Positions 4,711-7,197 of a stretch of 7,197 nt of DNA are shown here, in pieces. Position 1 is the first letter of the stretch. Each line of letters begins with the position of its first letter. Both the position numbers and the translations under genes were made by a program. The notes under the pieces are model-generated. The model searched no databases, was not told the DNA's origin, and was given only the letters and a program-made list of their open reading frames with translations. Source of the stretch: an uncultured bacterium (GTDB taxonomy: Bacteria; Patescibacteriota; Minisyncoccia; Moranbacterales; GWC2-37-73); assembly GCA_903866285.1 (NCBI GenBank), contig CAIPMZ010000059.1, positions 1-7,197 on the forward strand, read 5' to 3'.

Positions 4711-4880
4711 ATACAAGACGGAACTCACAATAAGGTGGCTCCGCCGTATACCGTCTAGTATACGGCTCCGCCGTATACTGTCTGGTATACGGCTCCGCCA
4801 TGTACCAGACGGTACATAACTATACATGACAGAACTCACAATAAGGTGGCTCCGCCATGTACCAGACGGTACATGGCTCG
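4711..4880. repeat. 27-bp hairpin-repeat array with two loop orientations (REP/BIME-like)
   Basis: Three 27-bp units are directly in tandem (4737-4763, 4764-4790, 4791-4817) and a fourth is at 4848-4874. Each unit is GGCTCCGCC plus an 18-bp hairpin. Units 1 and 2 have GTATAC arms and a GTCT loop; units 3 and 4 have ATGTACC/GGTACAT arms and the loop AGAC, the reverse complement of GTCT. Units 1 and 4 are each preceded by the same 26-bp leader (4711-4736 and 4822-4847, 2 mismatches) containing GAACTCACAATAAGGT. A fifth GGCTC begins at 4875 and stops. There are no unique spacers, so this is not CRISPR. Together with the terminator to the left and the gene remnant to the right, it accounts for the 326-base gap between the GIY-YIG and Mrr-like genes. 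Confidence 0.9.
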
Positions 4881-4975
4881 ACAAGTGGTCTGATTTTGGA
4901 ACTGCAAATCTTGTTAAATCCTACCCCAATATTGAATACTGCTTAAAACAAATGGAAGATTTATTACAGGGTTAA
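4877..4975 (+). pseudogene. beheaded C-terminal remnant of a plus-strand gene
   Basis: Directly after the repeat array, a plus frame encodes LDKWSDFGTANLVKSYPNI and continues with EYCLKQMEDLLQG to a TAA at 4973-4975. The composition is protein-like, with an amphipathic final helix. Upstream in the same frame there is only repeat-derived sequence and a stop at 4826-4828, and there is no start codon or ribosome-binding site. It therefore looks like the last 32 codons of a gene whose front was removed or replaced by the array. I do not recognise the family. It ends 10 bases before the Mrr-like gene stop, at the edge of the AT-rich defence cluster. A chance open frame of this length cannot be excluded. 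Confidence 0.45.
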
Positions 4976-4985
4976 ATTTAGTTAA

Positions 4986-5873
4986 TTAACTTAAAAACAT
5001 ATCGGATGCAACAAAATGAAACACTGGCTTTATTTTTATGTCATTTAAGTTATCAAATACCTCCCAATTTTTTTGAATATCCTCAAAAACAACTTTGTCT
5101 GTCGTAAACCCCCTAGTTTTAAGAACATTCTCCTGAATATCTATAATTCCTTTTCCTTCAATTAAGGGAACAAACCCAACATAATATCTTGGTACTGAAT
5201 TATAGTTAACTTCTAATATATTAAACTCAAAGCTTCCATTTGGGCCTATTAATCTCCAATCGCTTGGAGAATATGCCAATATATGACTTCCTACTTCATG
5301 CGAAATTTCATCACTATTCCATTTGCTTAAAAAATCTTGATACACATTTAAAACATTTCCATCAATTTTATTTTCAATTTGCCAAAGTTTTTCATCTACA
5401 TGAAGATTCATATTTGAGTCAGTACCAGCTACTTTAAAGTTAAATACTGGTTTTCTTAACTCACATATCATTGGAAGGGCTAATTTTACACTAAAATCCT
5501 TATTTTCTAAATCAAGTATTGAACAAAGTTTCATCCTTCCTAATTCCAAAGCTCTTTTTTTAGCTCCAGATGTGAAACCTGCATTTGAAATGATAACGCC
5601 TAGATTAGCACGAACATCATCAACTAAATCCCATACCTGCCCCACGTCATTAATGTCGACCTTTGATGAATAATATTTACAATCAATAACAATTCTCAAC
5701 GGATAAGTTGCAATTTCATCTTCAATAAGAACATCTATTTGTCTGAGAACCCCAGACCTTCCTATAATTTTCTGGTCATGTTTAACAGGAGCATTAGGAG
5801 AAAAATACTGATGCAATTCTGCTGCTACTTTTTCAAAAATTTGGTCTTTTCTCATGAAAATAATTTGAACCAT
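4986..5873 (-). CDS. Mrr-like restriction endonuclease (PD-(D/E)XK)
   Basis: This 295-residue protein has an N-terminal Mrr-type nuclease domain. After a helical start (about 7-25) come IGRSGVLRQIDVLIE (37-51) with metal-binding D47, LRIVIDCKYYSSKV (59-72) with the D64-x-K66 catalytic pair (Asp where many have Glu), and the Mrr hallmark ISNAGFTSGAKKRALELG (95-112) leading to LCSILDL. Residues from about 135 to 295 are a separate region that I cannot assign; it may recognise DNA or a modification. Mrr proteins are typically type IV enzymes cutting methylated DNA, so the role here is probably defence, which is inference. It starts 25 bases after the EcoRI-type methylase and is probably in the same operon. 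The start could instead be the ATG at 5855 (MRKDQIFEK), since neither has a Shine-Dalgarno. If it cut N6-methyladenine broadly, it would have to spare GAATTC sites modified by its neighbour. Confidence 0.8.
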   Translation of the reverse strand: MVQIIFMRKDQIFEKVAAELHQYFSPNAPVKHDQKIIGRSGVLRQIDVLIEDEIATYPLRIVIDCKYYSSKVDINDVGQVWDLVDDVRANLGVIISNAGFTSGAKKRALELGRMKLCSILDLENKDFSVKLALPMICELRKPVFNFKVAGTDSNMNLHVDEKLWQIENKIDGNVLNVYQDFLSKWNSDEISHEVGSHILAYSPSDWRLIGPNGSFEFNILEVNYNSVPRYYVGFVPLIEGKGIIDIQENVLKTRGFTTDKVVFEDIQKNWEVFDNLNDIKIKPVFHFVASDMFLS

Positions 5874-5898
5874 TAGAAATCTACGAAATTCAAGCCCC

Positions 5899-6882
5899 TC
5901 AATTCTTCCGTATCCGTTTATTTTTGATTAAAATCCTAAAATATGGACATTTTCCATTTATTGATAAATCTTTTTCATCATTTCCTTTTCTGAATTTAAC
6001 TATTTCAAACTGTTCTGGATTGTATTTATGTAAAAAAGTTATAGGTACACCCATAACGCCTGAATAATCCAAAGGAATATCTTTTGTTTTATTTACATTA
6101 ATTCCATCATAGTTATCGTAACGAGGATACCCAATTTCGTTTCCAAAATATCTCTTTGTGAGAGTAATATCCTCATGCCTTTTAGAGGTGTCTAAATTAG
6201 TTAGCCATAAGCAATTATTCGGGGAAATTATTCTATTTCCAAGATTATCAATACGAGCTTCTGTTCCGTAAAGCTCATAATGTGCTGGCACAATAAAACC
6301 TGAGATGCCTCTACCTAGATTTATTCCTAACCATGCTTTATTTCCCTTGATTAGTTTAAAAATTTCCTTATAGGTAATAGCATTAATGTTGCCAATTATC
6401 AAAAATTTCTTATCATATTTAATTAACTGATTTACGTATTCCCTGAATAATGAGAATGGTGGATTGGTGACAATAATATCGGATTGTTTTAATAGTTCAA
6501 TGCTTTCAGCACTACGAAAATCTCCATCTCCTTTAAAATGAATAATGTCCTTTGAACTTGGTTTAATTTTTTTACCTTGAGCACCTGAATATTCATAAAA
6601 AAAACCACTTTCAAATTCTTCAGTATTAAATAAATCCCTTTTTTGCTTTCTGTGACAAGAAGCGATTATTTTTTTTAACCCTAACTCTTTGAAGTTTGAG
6701 GCAAAATATTTAAAAAAGTTGCTAGTTTTGGGGTCATCACAATTACAAAAAACCACCTTGTCTTTAAAATGGTCTTTGTAATGTTGCAATTCACTTTCTA
6801 TATCAGAAAGCTGAGTGTAAAACTCATCACTCTTTGATTCTTTAGCTTTTTGCAATAATTTGTTTGTTGCATTTCTTGCCAT
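5899..6882 (-). CDS. ecoRIM: EcoRI-type DNA adenine-N6 methyltransferase
   Basis: This 327-residue protein, close to the 326 of M.EcoRI, transfers a methyl group from S-adenosylmethionine to adenine and protects the host from the partner nuclease; GAATTC is the expected target. The N-terminus MARNATNKLL, then SKSDEFYTQ (16-24) and VVFCNCDDP (43-51), agree with M.EcoRI as I remember it. The amino-methylase catalytic motif is NPPF (140-143) within DIIVTNPPFSLFREYV. AITYKEIF and a C-terminal FRILIKNKR follow. The frame begins at a TTG two codons earlier (6888), but the ATG at 6882 gives the family N-terminus. The nuclease gene ends 39 bases upstream and the Mrr-like gene starts 25 bases after the TGA, so the three are probably one transcription unit. 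The gene is much more AT-rich than purD. Specificity is inferred by family, not shown. Confidence 0.95.
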   Translation of the reverse strand: MARNATNKLLQKAKESKSDEFYTQLSDIESELQHYKDHFKDKVVFCNCDDPKTSNFFKYFASNFKELGLKKIIASCHRKQKRDLFNTEEFESGFFYEYSGAQGKKIKPSSKDIIHFKGDGDFRSAESIELLKQSDIIVTNPPFSLFREYVNQLIKYDKKFLIIGNINAITYKEIFKLIKGNKAWLGINLGRGISGFIVPAHYELYGTEARIDNLGNRIISPNNCLWLTNLDTSKRHEDITLTKRYFGNEIGYPRYDNYDGINVNKTKDIPLDYSGVMGVPITFLHKYNPEQFEIVKFRKGNDEKDLSINGKCPYFRILIKNKRIRKN

Positions 6883-6921
6883 TATCAAATTACGTTAAAT
6901 TAATAAATCTTTTGGTTTTGA

Positions 6922-7197
6922 TTATTTACTCTTAGTTATCTGATTAAATATTTCACTTCCTAATACTTGAAGAGAAGTTTTTGAAATTTCAATCATAATG
7001 TCAAACATTTCTTTTACGTCCCATTTTCCTCCATTACCTTGTGTATATATTGAAGTTGCTTGAAGCATAATTGTTTTATCTTTATGCTTTACAAACTTAT
7101 TTTTACACAAATTGGTATTGATTGGCATTCCATAATTTGCAGAAGTTAATCTGTCCAATCTATTTAACATTCCTGAGTTGTATTCAAGTGTAACAAC
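6922..7197 (-). CDS. ecoRIR: EcoRI-type restriction endonuclease, C-terminal part (partial)
   Basis: The last 91 residues are visible and the frame is open to the window edge; EcoRI is about 277 residues, so roughly two thirds lie outside. The segment VVTLEYNSGMLNRLDRLTSA and the following NYGMPINTNLC, KHKDKTIMLQATSIYTQG and TSLQVLGSEIF agree closely with EcoRI as I recall it (VVNLEYNSGILNRLDRLTAA, NYGMPINSNLC, NHKDKSIMLQAASIYTQG, TSLRVLGRDLF). The LNRLDR stretch keeps both arginines known in EcoRI as R200 and R203, which lie in the DNA-recognition region; the Ile before them is Met here. The PD-(D/E)XK catalytic core (D91, E111, K113 in EcoRI) is outside the window, so activity cannot be judged. 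Gene order R then M is as in the E. coli system. No controller protein gene is visible. Confidence 0.95.
   Translation of the reverse strand, partial: VVTLEYNSGMLNRLDRLTSANYGMPINTNLCKNKFVKHKDKTIMLQATSIYTQGNGGKWDVKEMFDIMIEISKTSLQVLGSEIFNQITKSK

Noticed and set aside
4711..4880. CRISPR array
   Set aside because: Units are directly contiguous with no unique spacers, each contains its own hairpin, two loop orientations occur, and there are no cas genes in the window.
4660..4884. 75-residue N-terminal extension of the GIY-YIG frame (start MSSHVPSGTWRS)
   Set aside because: It is a readthrough of the 27-bp repeat array, kept open because 27 is a multiple of three. The ATG at 4659 has a consensus -10 six bases upstream and gives the normal domain length, and a terminator hairpin lies in between.

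Overview
This window looks like part of a small-genome bacterium, most plausibly a Candidate Phyla Radiation (Patescibacteria) member. The signs are compact single-function genes, lysine-rich membrane proteins, a stand-alone GIY-YIG nuclease, AT-rich spacers packed with short perfect hairpins, and genes whose -10 box lies so close to the ATG that the mRNA would be leaderless. The phylum assignment is an inference; there is no rRNA or ribosomal protein here to prove it. TGA is used as a stop by the methylase gene, which argues against the TGA-reassigned (Gly) code of Gracilibacteria. Almost every gene lies on the minus strand.

Reading along the plus coordinate: (1) the last 34 codons of a plus-strand gene (2-106); (2) two small membrane proteins in a likely minus-strand operon (145-510, 524-949); (3) a spacer with a perfect 15-bp hairpin repeat and a terminator; (4) purD (1219-2541), a complete purine-biosynthesis ligase with its own sigma-70-like promoter and a clear Shine-Dalgarno; (5) a 52-codon lysine-rich gene (2700-2858) with its own terminator; (6) a membrane-anchored GH18-family glycosidase-like protein (2998-4200) with a leaderless promoter and a hairpin terminator built from the same repeat family as in (3); (7) a spacer with two diverged 21-bp palindromes; (8) a GIY-YIG endonuclease (4378-4659), also apparently leaderless; (9) a bidirectional terminator hairpin and a 27-bp hairpin-repeat array (4711-4880), which abuts a beheaded plus-strand gene remnant (4877-4975); (10) a defence cluster running off the right edge: an Mrr-like nuclease (4986-5873), an EcoRI-type adenine methyltransferase (5899-6882) and the C-terminal third of an EcoRI-type restriction endonuclease (6922-7197).

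The most notable content is the defence cluster. The R fragment and the M protein both match, from memory, the classical E. coli EcoRI pair over long stretches and in the same R-then-M gene order, but here they sit in a very different genome with a third, Mrr-like nuclease added downstream. The cluster is visibly more AT-rich than purD and the glycosidase gene, and its left boundary is next to a truncated gene and a repeat array, as expected for an acquired island.

The second notable theme is the non-coding layer. At least three families of short perfect or near-perfect hairpins occupy the spacers. Copies differ by paired, stem-preserving changes, and in the 27-bp array the hairpin loop occurs in both orientations (GTCT and AGAC). 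This resembles REP/BIME elements, although no REP-associated transposase is visible in the window.
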